From: a virus
IMG/VR virus record: IMGVR_UViG_3300044632_001684
Coordinates: 1 to 25,074 of that record
DNA length: 25,074 nucleotides
Strand: one strand, 5' to 3'
Below are positions 1-7,131 of this stretch, piece by piece. Every line of letters begins with the position of its first letter. Positions within the stretch are counted from its first letter, which is position 1. The notes below the pieces were generated by a model. That model did no database searches. It had not been told where the DNA came from and saw nothing but the letters and a program-made list of their open reading frames with translations. The position numbers and the translations under genes are program-made.

Positions 1-425
1 ACGGAGGCAAAAAGATTCAAACTGCGGTAGGTAAAAATACGAAGAAAAAAGAAATCAAGAAAAACAGAAATACTTCGTGGCCTCCTATTAAACCTGAGAA
101 TTCTCCAATTATGGAATACGGCTATATTCCAGAGCCGCCTAAAATTGCCACAGAAATCAGTCTTACAACTGTGCAATTTGAAAACGCTTTTGGTAAAATG
201 AAAGCCAAGGTTGAAAACATTGTTGAACACGAACAAGCTTTTATGCTTGTTTTTAGAAATGAGGATGATGTTGTTTTTGAGCCTAAGATTGGTGAAACTT
301 TAGCGTTATATGATCATTATAGAAATAGACACGAGGTATATTACCCTGGTGTGACTTTTGACTGGCCAGTTTCAGACAAAAAGATTATGATTCTATTTAA
401 AGTACCTTCAGAAAATCAAGAATAA
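1..425 (+). CDS. Unrecognised phage protein, 5' end cut off by window
   Basis: The reading frame that ends at 425 is open back to the first bases of the window, so the ATG at 111 is probably internal and the true start lies outside. About 141 residues are visible. The first part is Lys-rich and looks flexible. From about residue 50 there is a compact acidic region with alternating hydrophobic residues that reads like a small beta-rich domain. No known motif was recognised. It lies 4 bases before the 55-codon gene and just upstream of the portal-like gene, so a structural or head-assembly role is possible, but this is inferred from position only. Confidence 0.6.
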   Translation, partial: GGKKIQTAVGKNTKKKEIKKNRNTSWPPIKPENSPIMEYGYIPEPPKIATEISLTTVQFENAFGKMKAKVENIVEHEQAFMLVFRNEDDVVFEPKIGETLALYDHYRNRHEVYYPGVTFDWPVSDKKIMILFKVPSENQE

Positions 426-429
426 TATT

Positions 430-597
430 ATGGAAAAAAATGGAATGCTATCAGAAAAGTCCTCAAGTGACTTTGATAACACAAAAAAAGCTGAATGGTA
501 CGATGCTGAAGGTTTTAATGTAGCCGACAGCGCGAATAAAGATAAACTTAAAAGCCCAAAGTCCGTTAAAGAATTAAATAAAGAAGAACAAGAATAG
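430..597 (+). CDS. Small hydrophilic protein (55 aa) before the portal-like gene
   Basis: An open frame of 55 codons runs from the ATG at 430 to the TAG at 595-597. It fills the gap between two longer genes exactly: 4 bases after the upstream stop and 1 base before the ATG at 599. The product is very polar, rich in Lys, Glu, Asp, Asn and Ser, with no predicted membrane segment or recognisable motif. The tight fit in the operon is the main reason to believe it is translated. There is no strong Shine-Dalgarno sequence, which is common here. A small accessory of head or portal assembly is a guess; no function can be assigned. Confidence 0.5.
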   Translation: MEKNGMLSEKSSSDFDNTKKAEWYDAEGFNVADSANKDKLKSPKSVKELNKEEQE

Positions 598-598
598 C

Positions 599-2365
599 AT
601 GACTACTCCAGACGACCCGCAAAGTTATTTTAAAGTTGGAGACAACGGTAGAGATCGTTACTCTAATCCTTTTTACAATATTCCACTGCAGTATCTCCCT
701 ATGAATATCGAGGGCATGCTGCTCTGGGCGGAGCATTTCTTGTTTAGAAACGGCTTCTACAAGCAAGCTTTAAACAGAATTGCCAATTATTTCATCACTT
801 CACTAACCATTGAGTGTGATGATGAAGAAGCCAAGAAAACATATCAAGAAACTCTAGATAATTTAAAATGGAAACAAGTATGCGCTAAAGCTGGGTTAAA
901 CTTGTTGGCCTACGGTAATGAATTTGTTACTGTAAATCAGGGGTTTCATAGGTATCTAACATGTCCTAATTGCAATAAAACCTCAAACATAGATAAATTG
1001 CAAAATTATGAGTTTAACAAAGGTAAATATGTTATGGGCTGCCTTAAATGCAGCTATAGAGGTGAGCATAAATGTGTAGACAAACCTGCAAATGATATTG
1101 ATAAAATTCATATTGTCCACTGGCCAGCTAAAGAAATTAAGATTCGTCATGAGGAAACTACAGGAGAATCAGAGTATTTTTGGGATATTCCACAGCAATA
1201 CGCTAAAAAAGTAATTACTAAAAATAACAAGTTTTACAGCAAAAAAACCCCACAAGTTGTTTTTGAGTGTGTCTTTAACAAGACAATGCTCGCGTTTAAT
1301 AATAAAAATTTTGTACATTTAAAGTTAGATACTCCAAGCACTATTAGAACAGACGGAAAAGCTATACCTCCGAGTATGTTTATATTTGAAGATCTGTTCA
1401 TGCTTCAAACTTTAAAAAGATATAATGAAGTCATTTGCTTTGAAGACATTGCTCCCTTCAGGGTTATTTCTATGGGAGACTCTACTAACCCTGCCGCAAA
1501 TCCATTACTTAATCAAAATGGAGCCGTCTGGAGTAACGCTGTGGATAATATGATCGACGAGCACCGCAGAGACCCAGGGTCATATCACAAATTTGCTTTT
1601 CCGTTAAATTATCAACAACTTGGCGGAGAGGGAACAAAACTTGCTCCTGTTGAAATGATGGAAAATGCCAGGAATGCAATTTTAAATGCTTTGGACATTC
1701 CTGTAGAAATGTTTCAAATGACGTTTCAGCAACAAGCAGCCGGACCTATGCTTCGTATGTTTGAAAACGCTTGGAGTGTCATTCCTAGTAACTATAATTC
1801 TCTTTTAACACATATGGGAGAAGTTATTGGCAATATTCTTGGATTGCCTAAAGCTAAGATATCGCTAATACCTATCACCTTTTCTGACGATATTGAGCGC
1901 AAAGGTGTCATTAGTCAGCTTGTATCTGCAAACGCAATTGCGCGTAGTGAACTTCTTAAAATGTACAATTTTGATTATTCTGATCAAATTCGCAAGAAGA
2001 TGGAAGAAGATAGAATAGCGCAAGATTTACAAAGAGAAGAGCAAGAGAGACAGCAAATAGCAGATTCAACTAATCAAAGTCTAATGCAGCTGTTACAAGG
2101 TCAGCAGCAGGGAGGCGGCTCACCCCAGGCCGGCGGACCAGGCGGCACAGTTACGCCACAGGACGCGCTGCAGCAGGCTCAGGAAATAGCCCAACAACTA
2201 TTCCCACAAGATGGCTCTCAAAGAAGAGCACAGCTTCAGCAAATAAAGGCGCAGGATCAAGAGCTGTATGCACAAGTTAAAGCACAGCTAGAGCAGATGA
2301 CATCGCAATCTAAATCCCAAGGACTACAAGGAGCAAAACAGCAAGCAGCAGGAGGGCAACAGTAA
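599..2365 (+). CDS. Probable portal protein with zinc-ribbon insertion
   Basis: A 588-residue protein with the general make-up of phage portal proteins: an N-terminal region with repeated aromatic residues, a large mixed middle part, a segment around residues 350-390 that recalls the portal stem (NALDIPVEMF and QQQAAGPMLRMFENAW), and a long Gln/Gly-rich, probably disordered C-terminus from about residue 475. Unusually, residues about 121-152 hold two CxxC pairs (CPNC and CLKC), a likely zinc ribbon inside the body of the protein. Portals normally form a dodecameric ring through which DNA enters and leaves the head. The call rests on size, composition, the stem-like segment and position ahead of other plus-strand late genes. 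No terminase or capsid gene is visible to confirm it. Confidence 0.6.
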   Translation: MTTPDDPQSYFKVGDNGRDRYSNPFYNIPLQYLPMNIEGMLLWAEHFLFRNGFYKQALNRIANYFITSLTIECDDEEAKKTYQETLDNLKWKQVCAKAGLNLLAYGNEFVTVNQGFHRYLTCPNCNKTSNIDKLQNYEFNKGKYVMGCLKCSYRGEHKCVDKPANDIDKIHIVHWPAKEIKIRHEETTGESEYFWDIPQQYAKKVITKNNKFYSKKTPQVVFECVFNKTMLAFNNKNFVHLKLDTPSTIRTDGKAIPPSMFIFEDLFMLQTLKRYNEVICFEDIAPFRVISMGDSTNPAANPLLNQNGAVWSNAVDNMIDEHRRDPGSYHKFAFPLNYQQLGGEGTKLAPVEMMENARNAILNALDIPVEMFQMTFQQQAAGPMLRMFENAWSVIPSNYNSLLTHMGEVIGNILGLPKAKISLIPITFSDDIERKGVISQLVSANAIARSELLKMYNFDYSDQIRKKMEEDRIAQDLQREEQERQQIADSTNQSLMQLLQGQQQGGGSPQAGGPGGTVTPQDALQQAQEIAQQLFPQDGSQRRAQLQQIKAQDQELYAQVKAQLEQMTSQSKSQGLQGAKQQAAGGQQ

Positions 2366-2367
2366 TT

Positions 2368-2748
2368 ATGGCAAAAAAACAAAGCTATAAGTGTGTAGTA
2401 AGTGGTAAAATTATACCAGCAGAACGGGTTGAGGCACTAAAGATGCTCGGAACCCCAGAAGAATTATGGACCTGTGTGGAGCATTCTTTAACAAAACCTA
2501 GACAGGGCCTTTTTCTTGGTGAAGTAGGGACCAGCGAGTTGTTGATTGTAGATAAAGTGTACGATGACTCAGTTAGATCTGTATTCAGAGGAGCCAGAAA
2601 AGAAGCAGAGCAATCTCAGGATGAAAATGATGAAGAGCCAGCAGATAAAACTTCCTATAACGTAAAGGAATTAAATTACTATACCTCTGATGAAGAAATT
2701 GTGGATTCAGAAGAAAAAATAGAAATTATAAAAAGACACGATACTTAG
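2368..2748 (+). CDS. Unrecognised protein with degenerate zinc-finger-like N-terminus
   Basis: A 126-residue protein starting 2 bases after the portal-like stop. The N-terminal 40 residues have the pattern CxxSGKxIPAERVEAL, about 17 further residues, then CxxH, which recalls the C-terminal zinc finger of DksA/TraR-type proteins. Two of the usual four Cys are replaced by Ser and His, so metal binding is uncertain. The second half is strongly acidic (many Glu and Asp) and probably extended. No enzymatic motif is visible. It could be a small structural or regulatory partner of the portal-like gene with which it is presumably co-transcribed. Function unknown. Confidence 0.55.
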   Translation: MAKKQSYKCVVSGKIIPAERVEALKMLGTPEELWTCVEHSLTKPRQGLFLGEVGTSELLIVDKVYDDSVRSVFRGARKEAEQSQDENDEEPADKTSYNVKELNYYTSDEEIVDSEEKIEIIKRHDT

Positions 2749-2752
2749 CTAT

Positions 2753-2766
2753 TTGGTAAAATAGAT
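2753..2766 (+). promoter_or_regulatory. Possible extended -10 promoter before the 2783 gene
   Basis: TTGGTAAAATAGAT lies 17 bases before the ATG at 2783 and matches 12 of 14 positions of the element at 7114-7131 and 13145-13162 on the other strand. No -35 box is seen. A similar string (TTTGGTAAAAT) occurs inside a gene near 190, so chance is a real possibility. Confidence 0.3.
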
Positions 2767-2782
2767 ACAAACCTCAAAAGCT

Positions 2783-3295
2783 ATGTCAAACTATACTGAA
2801 GAAACTGTATCTAACGAATTTAACACTGTGGCTGCAATACTACAGCTTCAAAATCAAAAATTAATCAGAGATGCTGAGATAGATAATATTCGGCAAAATC
2901 TTTCAAATATGACGCTAGAAACAAATGAAACACTTAAAGCATTAGAAGCCTCCGTTTCTTCTGTGCGCGATATGGCTAGAGATGCTATGCACATCAGTGT
3001 AGGGGTAGACGGCAGAAACGGCTTGAGAGGGTCTATAGCTAATTTATCTGAACAAATGGCCGTCTTAGTTAAAGAGTTTGGTTATTTAAAAGAAACTGCG
3101 CACAGTTATGTAGAAATGAAAGAATTGGTCATGAAATTTTTTGCAACCGCTGCAGTGGGTTTATTTTTTCAGTTTGCGGCAGCGATATGGTATTTTTCAG
3201 GACAGCATCAGCAGCAGCAGTCGATGCGTGATGATCTTAATAAAGTTATAAGCTATATTGATAAACAGCAAGAATTGGCTAAAAGTGTAAAATAG
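2783..3295 (+). CDS. Coiled-coil protein with one membrane segment
   Basis: A 170-residue protein. Residues about 15-110 are rich in Glu, Leu, Asn and Gln with heptad-like spacing and probably form helices or coiled coils. One hydrophobic stretch at about 118-138 is a likely membrane helix, followed by a short Gln-rich polar tail. The layout (amphipathic helix, then one anchor) recalls small phage membrane proteins such as the XhlA type, but no signature motif was found. It precedes a strong terminator and the lysis genes, so a role at the membrane during lysis or in late assembly is possible. It may have its own promoter at 2753-2766. Confidence 0.55.
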   Translation: MSNYTEETVSNEFNTVAAILQLQNQKLIRDAEIDNIRQNLSNMTLETNETLKALEASVSSVRDMARDAMHISVGVDGRNGLRGSIANLSEQMAVLVKEFGYLKETAHSYVEMKELVMKFFATAAVGLFFQFAAAIWYFSGQHQQQQSMRDDLNKVISYIDKQQELAKSVK

Positions 3296-3316
3296 CTGTC
3301 ATTTATTACAATTAAT

Positions 3317-3347
3317 GGCTCGATCTTTAGGGATCGGGCCTTTTTTT
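3317..3347 (+). terminator. Rho-independent terminator after the plus-strand structural genes
   Basis: A 9-bp stem (GGCTCGATC with GATCGGGCC, one G-T wobble), a 6-base loop and a run of seven T. It lies 22 bases after the stop of the 2783 gene and separates that unit from the lysis cassette, which would then need its own promoter or read-through. No convincing promoter was found in 3348-3390. Confidence 0.85.
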
Positions 3348-3390
3348 GTATATACTGGACATATCAAGCTTATTATGTTATTTTACAAAA

Positions 3391-3591
3391 ATGAAAAGCA
3401 TATATACATTGTTTTTTTTATTTTTGCTTGGTTGTTCTAGTGTACCGAGCAATAAAAATACCCCTGTTTTTCAAACTGCACCCAAAGGGTCATCAGGCTC
3501 TCTTGGTAAAAATATTGACGAGCTTGATAGTGTTATGAATAAGTCTTTATCTAGAATAGATAAAATTCTTTTAAACTTAGGAGGCAAATAA
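3391..3591 (+). CDS. Small lipoprotein, possible outer-membrane spanin (Rz1-like)
   Basis: Starting at the ATG at 3391 (an upstream in-frame ATG at 3346 lies at the terminator and would spoil the signal peptide), the 66-residue product has a lipoprotein signal: Lys at position 2, a hydrophobic core and a lipobox LLGC ending at Cys15. The mature part is short and Ser/Pro/Asn-rich. This is the size and layout of outer-membrane spanin subunits, which join the inner-membrane subunit to destroy the outer membrane at the end of phage lysis. Its stop touches the start of the next gene (TAAATG). A Gram-negative host follows if this is right. It could also be an unrelated phage lipoprotein. Confidence 0.65.
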   Translation: MKSIYTLFFLFLLGCSSVPSNKNTPVFQTAPKGSSGSLGKNIDELDSVMNKSLSRIDKILLNLGGK

Positions 3592-4095
3592 ATGAGTTTA
3601 AAATATGTTATTACTATAGTTTTATTTTTAATCACTATAAGTGTGAATGCTTCTGAAAAAATGTCTATAACCAGTGAGTTACTTGAACTGCGTGGAGAGC
3701 TTACGCAAGCTAGTTCAAGGATAGTTCAATTAAGAAAGGATAAACAAGCCATAGAAGATTCTTTTAAATATTTAGAGGATTGGGCGGCTAATCAGCAAGC
3801 GGAAAAACTGCAAGTGTATGAGGAAAATAATGAGATACGAAACCTATTAAACAGTGCAGAGCAACGTATAGTTAATGAGAAAGTAGCGCATAAAAAAACT
3901 TCTGATAAATACGACAAGATTAAATCTATTATGGGCTATCTTGCTGGAGCTTTTTTGGCCTTACTTTATATTAAATTTGGCTCTTCAATGACCTCAATGC
4001 TAGCCGTCGCGGGTCCTTGGGGTCCTGTTATACACCTACTAGGTCCTTTTGGTGCTTTTGCTGCAGGATATATGCTCATTAAATTCTATTTTTAA
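3592..4095 (+). CDS. Secreted coiled-coil protein with C-terminal membrane segments (lysis cassette)
   Basis: A 167-residue protein with one of the few good ribosome sites here (AGGAGG 6 bases before the ATG). The N-terminus is a signal peptide or anchor (residues 2-18, possible cleavage after VNA). Residues about 24-110 form a long charged coiled coil. The C-terminus has a hydrophobic helix at about 113-130 and a Gly/Pro-rich hydrophobic tail to the end. Inner-membrane spanins have an N-terminal anchor and a periplasmic coiled coil but usually no C-terminal membrane segment, so this would be an unusual spanin. It is directly coupled to the lipoprotein before it and the holin-like gene after it. 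Confidence 0.55.
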   Translation: MSLKYVITIVLFLITISVNASEKMSITSELLELRGELTQASSRIVQLRKDKQAIEDSFKYLEDWAANQQAEKLQVYEENNEIRNLLNSAEQRIVNEKVAHKKTSDKYDKIKSIMGYLAGAFLALLYIKFGSSMTSMLAVAGPWGPVIHLLGPFGAFAAGYMLIKFYF

Positions 4096-4096
4096 T

Positions 4097-4537
4097 ATGT
4101 TTAAATCATTACTCAATATAACTAAAAACGCTGCAGCATTTCTGCAAAACGGTGTTACACCTCCAGGAGTTTGTCCAGAAAAGAATCCTGAAATTGCAAA
4201 CACTAATCATTTAACAAGTAAAAAGTTTTTTGCAGCTTTTTCAGGTTTTATCATATTAGCAATATTTTATATCTCCAGTATAGGTTTACTATTTCTTTTA
4301 GATCATGATCCCGCTTTACTAGCCGTGTATCCGACTATATTTACAAAAACAGTCGAGGTATTTGCAGCGATAATGGCTGTTTACTTAGGAGGGCAGGCAA
4401 TTGTGGATGTTAAGTACAACAGTACCAGCAATGCTTCTTTAGATGCTAAAGTTGAAGTTGTGGATATTACTGAACGTAAGATTACAAACGAAAAAGAAGG
4501 CGACTATACACTGGAGATTGAAGATGAAACTAAATGA
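4097..4537 (+). CDS. Holin-like protein with two membrane helices
   Basis: The ATG at 4097, one base after the upstream stop, is preferred to an in-frame ATG at 4049 that would overlap the previous gene. The 147-residue product has a polar N-terminus of about 43 residues, two membrane helices (about 44-68 and 84-101) joined by a short loop containing Asp and His, and a charged acidic C-terminal tail of about 45 residues. Holins open the inner membrane so that endolysin reaches the cell wall; two-helix proteins with a charged tail directly upstream of a lysozyme are the usual arrangement. The gene overlaps the lysozyme start by 14 bases. No family-specific motif was recognised. Confidence 0.6.
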   Translation: MFKSLLNITKNAAAFLQNGVTPPGVCPEKNPEIANTNHLTSKKFFAAFSGFIILAIFYISSIGLLFLLDHDPALLAVYPTIFTKTVEVFAAIMAVYLGGQAIVDVKYNSTSNASLDAKVEVVDITERKITNEKEGDYTLEIEDETK

Positions 4538-5123
4538 TAAAGGTATTGAGTTTATTGTTAATGAGGAAACAGGTGGGAGAGCCTATTATGAGAAGGTATA
4601 TAAGAGCACTTTTACCTGGCCAGGAGGAGCATCTGGTCCAACAGCCATGGTGGGTATTGATATTGGCTATTATACTGAAGAAGAAATCGATAGAATCTTT
4701 AAACCATTAACGGATAGCGCTGAGCTATCTTTAATCCGTGGCGGAAGAGGGTTGAAAGGCTTTTTAGCAAAAGAATACACCGTTAAACTTAAAGGTATTA
4801 CGTTTACCTGGGAAGAAGCTATTCAAACATTTAAAGAATTTATTCTTCCTAAATTTACAAAACTTACAGAAAGAGCTTTCCCAGGAGTGTCTGAACTGCA
4901 TGAAAACGCACAAGCAGCCATGGTTTCTCTTGTATTTAACCGTGGGACATCTTTAAAAGGGGCGTCTAGAGTTGAAATGCTAGAATTAAAAAATATTATA
5001 GCTTCTAATAAAGACTACAAAGCTATGGAAGCTCAGTTTAAAAGTATGAAAAGGCTCTGGGACAAAAATAGTGGTCTTGTAGGTCGCAGAGACAGAGAAG
5101 CTGCCTTATTACTCATGGCATAA
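4524..5123 (+). CDS. Endolysin, GH24/pesticin-like lysozyme
   Basis: A 199-residue muramidase-type endolysin that should cleave the glycan chains of peptidoglycan. The ATG at 4524 is chosen because the conserved part begins right after it and a GGAG lies 8 bases upstream; the frame also has an earlier ATG that would add 27 residues with no family resemblance. Visible family features: Glu14/Glu15 in NEETGG as the candidate catalytic acid, then TWPGGASGP and VGIDIGYYT, equivalent to the glycine-rich strand of T4 lysozyme-like enzymes, and a later helix AMVSLVFNRGTS. There is no signal peptide, so release depends on a holin, consistent with the preceding gene. Confidence 0.85.
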   Translation: MKLNDKGIEFIVNEETGGRAYYEKVYKSTFTWPGGASGPTAMVGIDIGYYTEEEIDRIFKPLTDSAELSLIRGGRGLKGFLAKEYTVKLKGITFTWEEAIQTFKEFILPKFTKLTERAFPGVSELHENAQAAMVSLVFNRGTSLKGASRVEMLELKNIIASNKDYKAMEAQFKSMKRLWDKNSGLVGRRDREAALLLMA

Positions 5124-5130
5124 CGCGTAA

Positions 5131-5409
5131 CTAGTCGCGCTCACCTTCATTATCTTCTCCATCCTCTACGTCGAGGCTTTCTTCTTCTTTTAAAGCCATA
5201 TTTTTCATATGCTTTTGAATTGCATCTACATGTAGCTCAGCAAAATTTACTATCCCAAGCTTTATTACAGGATTATCATAAGCTTCGTGAGCATATAGCT
5301 CCCCTTTTTCGTTACACACCAGAAGCATATACCCTCGTGTATATTCTCCCAATTGGTTCAAAAAACTTTTTGGTAATATAAATCCTCGGGAGTTTTGATT
5401 GTCTTCCAT
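5131..5409 (-). CDS. Small unrecognised protein with acidic tail
   Basis: A 92-residue protein, the last gene of the minus-strand arm, convergent with the lysozyme gene and separated from it by only 7 bases. The first 65 residues look like a small folded domain with alternating hydrophobic residues; the C-terminus is a run of Glu and Asp. No motif was recognised. It lies downstream of the strong minus-strand terminator at 5442-5473, so it needs read-through or its own promoter. A TATACT sequence at 5421-5426 is in a plausible -10 position, but without a -35. Function unknown. Confidence 0.55.
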   Translation of the reverse strand: MEDNQNSRGFILPKSFLNQLGEYTRGYMLLVCNEKGELYAHEAYDNPVIKLGIVNFAELHVDAIQKHMKNMALKEEESLDVEDGEDNEGERD

Positions 5410-5441
5410 ATGTACATATAAGTATACTAAACCTAATAGCT

Positions 5442-5473
5442 AAAAAAAAGGAAAAACCCCGAAGGATTTTCCC
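5442..5473 (-). terminator. UUCG-loop rho-independent terminator of the minus-strand operon
   Basis: On the minus strand a 10-bp stem (GGGAAAATCC with GGGTTTTTCC, including G-T wobbles) encloses a TTCG tetraloop and is followed by eight T. On the plus strand a T-rich stretch also follows, so it may stop lysis-gene transcripts coming the other way. It closes the unit ending with the 5503-5976 gene. Confidence 0.85.
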
Positions 5474-5502
5474 TTTTCTTTGTTATTTTTTTTTGACTAC
5501 AG

Positions 5503-5976
5503 TCAAAAGATTTCAATAAACTCAGCAACTGCCGCGCTACTCAAGGGTCTCAATATTTCATAAGAACTAACTCTGTTCTTAGCATGATACTCCCAGGTGT
5601 TAAATTTTTTATAATATTCAAACGCCCATTTAGTCTCCAAAGGAGAGTTTTTGTTCGTCAACGTTATAGGTATATTTAACTTCGCAAATACTTTAGCTAT
5701 AGGATATTTTTTAAATTTAGCGTACAGTTTCATTACTTTTTTCCTAATTTCTGTAGGTAAATTACCAGGAGAAACAATTTCTTTTTGAGTTTTTTGATAT
5801 TTTTGTCCGTTACAGAAATTAAAATCTATAAAATCTTCAAAAAATTTTGAATTGAATTGATAGCTTTCGCCCACATGCTTGATTGCTGCCGCAGCTAAGG
5901 CAGTTTTTCTAACGTGGCTATTCCCTAGTAGTAGTATTGGAGATATTTGCTGGTTGTTGTTCTTTGATTTTTGCAC
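5503..5976 (-). CDS. Unrecognised protein, GTG start overlapping the gene before
   Basis: A frame of up to 157 codons ending just before the 5442-5473 terminator. The furthest start is a GTG at 5976 and gives an unusually long overlap of 59 bases with the 5918-6235 gene; a later start would shorten it, so the N-terminus is uncertain. The product is basic, rich in Lys, Phe and Asn, with an Ala-rich segment (TALAAAAIKH) near residue 30 and another hydrophobic segment at the very C-terminus. No membrane helix or known motif was recognised. A TTTGACT/AGTCAAA inverted repeat covers its stop codon. Function unknown. Confidence 0.45.
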   Translation of the reverse strand: MQKSKNNNQQISPILLLGNSHVRKTALAAAAIKHVGESYQFNSKFFEDFIDFNFCNGQKYQKTQKEIVSPGNLPTEIRKKVMKLYAKFKKYPIAKVFAKLNIPITLTNKNSPLETKWAFEYYKKFNTWEYHAKNRVSSYEILRPLSSAAVAEFIEIF

Positions 5977-6235
5977 TTAGTAAAATTATTTGCTTTTGAG
6001 CTTCGATCAATTTTTCAGATAATATAGATATCTTTTCTTTTTGCAGGAGATCTTTTTCTCTATATATGTCACGAACATCCACATTTTCCTGACTTACATA
6101 TTTCCTGATTCCTCCAATACCTATACAGGTAAAAAATAAGCTAGCTGCGACACAGAAAAAAACCACACCCGTGTCGGTCATTGAAGCTGTTACACCTAAT
6201 GCGCCTGTAACTAAAAACAATATAGATAGTTTCAT
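5918..6235 (-). CDS. Membrane protein with two helices and a coiled-coil tail
   Basis: A 105-residue protein. Two hydrophobic helices (about residues 3-19 and 24-45, separated by a short MTDTG turn) are followed by a charged helical region (about 50-98) with heptad-like Leu/Ile spacing, likely a coiled coil exposed on one side of the membrane. It starts 8 bases after a large hairpin (6243-6274) in the intergenic space and overlaps the next gene. Small two-helix proteins of this shape include holins and membrane scaffolds, but it lies in the minus-strand arm away from the lysis cassette, so no function is assigned. Confidence 0.6.
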   Translation of the reverse strand: MKLSILFLVTGALGVTASMTDTGVVFFCVAASLFFTCIGIGGIRKYVSQENVDVRDIYREKDLLQKEKISILSEKLIEAQKQIILLSAKIKEQQPANISNTTTRE

Positions 6236-6242
6236 AAATTTA

Positions 6243-6274
6243 CCAGACAGGCAGAGTTTAATCTACCTGTCTGG
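6243..6274 (-). promoter_or_regulatory. Long intergenic hairpin between the 6290 and 5918 genes
   Basis: CCAGACAGG pairs perfectly with CCTGTCTGG, and four more inner pairs (TAGA with TCTG) form in minus-strand RNA, giving a 13-bp stem with a 6-base loop. One inner pair is G-U in minus-strand RNA but C-A in plus-strand RNA, so the fold is better on the minus strand. The T-rich tail, however, lies on the plus-strand side. It may be an mRNA processing or stability element, or a plus-strand terminator. Confidence 0.55.
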
Positions 6275-6289
6275 ATTTTTGTTTGTTGT

Positions 6290-7060
6290 TTACCTCTTCT
6301 TCTTATGTGGGCCTAAAAGAGCCCATTGCTCTCCGGGGCTATTTGCGGGGAGCCCCCTTATGTCTGGCCCAACCATCCAGCTTGCCATACATCCGTCTTT
6401 GATTTTTACGGTTACCCAGCCGTATTTTTGGTGCACTTGTTGTTCTGTTAATGTACCAAACGCCTGATCGGTTCTTATAGCGTCTAGGCTTGGAACTATG
6501 TCCATGTACTGTCCGTCTTTTTCCCTTCTGAGAGATATAACACGCCCAGCGTCATAAACAGTTTGGTCAATGTCCTGTCGTTGCACGTAGGCTACTTTGC
6601 CTATATACCCTTCAGGGATCTTGATAGCAAACATTTCTTCCGGCCCTGCATATGTCGTCACTTTTCTCACGTCAGCGGCAGCCTCGAGAAATAAGGCGAA
6701 CTGCTGTGTGGTTTCGACCAGTTTGCCCCGCCGGTCAATGAGACCTGCGGTAGGCCTCGATTTTGTTGCCGGCGCAAAGCGCGCAGGATCATAGTTTGCT
6801 GCTCCTAGATATGCCTCATTTCTGCGATTTAACTCAGACCTGAAAGCTTTTTTTATTTTATCTGATAGGTTTTCTGCCGTTGCCTCAGGTAGAGATTCAG
6901 TCTCAGCTTCACAAGGCTGTTTTTTTATTTTTTCTCTTTTTTTCTCATAGGCCTTTACGATCTCTTCATCAATACCTACCAGTAGACGTTCGCAATACTC
7001 TTTTTGTTGTTTGTTTTTGATTTCTTCTTCTAGCTTAGTGGGGATGTCGATATGTACCAT
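6290..7060 (-). CDS. Unrecognised 256-residue protein with coiled-coil N-terminus
   Basis: The ATG at 7060 (MVHIDIPTKLEEE) is preferred to an in-frame ATG at 7111, because the promoter element at 7114-7131 would place the transcript start almost on the upstream ATG, while 7060 leaves a leader of about 50 bases. Residues about 5-90 are highly charged (Lys, Glu) and probably helical or coiled coil. From about residue 95 a globular domain follows with many Gly, Pro and aromatic residues (GWVTVKIKDGCMASWMVGPD near the end). The local base composition is more GC-rich than neighbouring genes, which may reflect a separate origin. No known motif was recognised. Confidence 0.6.
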   Translation of the reverse strand: MVHIDIPTKLEEEIKNKQQKEYCERLLVGIDEEIVKAYEKKREKIKKQPCEAETESLPEATAENLSDKIKKAFRSELNRRNEAYLGAANYDPARFAPATKSRPTAGLIDRRGKLVETTQQFALFLEAAADVRKVTTYAGPEEMFAIKIPEGYIGKVAYVQRQDIDQTVYDAGRVISLRREKDGQYMDIVPSLDAIRTDQAFGTLTEQQVHQKYGWVTVKIKDGCMASWMVGPDIRGLPANSPGEQWALLGPHKKKR

Positions 7061-7113
7061 ATTTTTTTGGTTTAGTAGGTTTAAAGAGAGTAGCTTGCAC
7101 AAGCAAAGCATCT

Positions 7114-7131
7114 CAATATATTATACCAATT
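7114..7131 (-). promoter_or_regulatory. Probable extended -10 promoter (copy 1)
   Basis: On the minus strand this reads AATTGGTATAATATATTG. It contains a perfect TATAAT (7120-7125) preceded by TTGG, and no -35 box at the usual distance. The same 18 bases recur at 13145-13162 before another minus-strand gene. It lies about 55 bases upstream of the ATG at 7060. Confidence 0.65.

Noticed and set aside
2404-2421. Reverse match to the extended -10 element inside the 2368 gene
   Set aside because: Matches only ATTATACCA, lies within a coding region and has no gene start on the proper strand.
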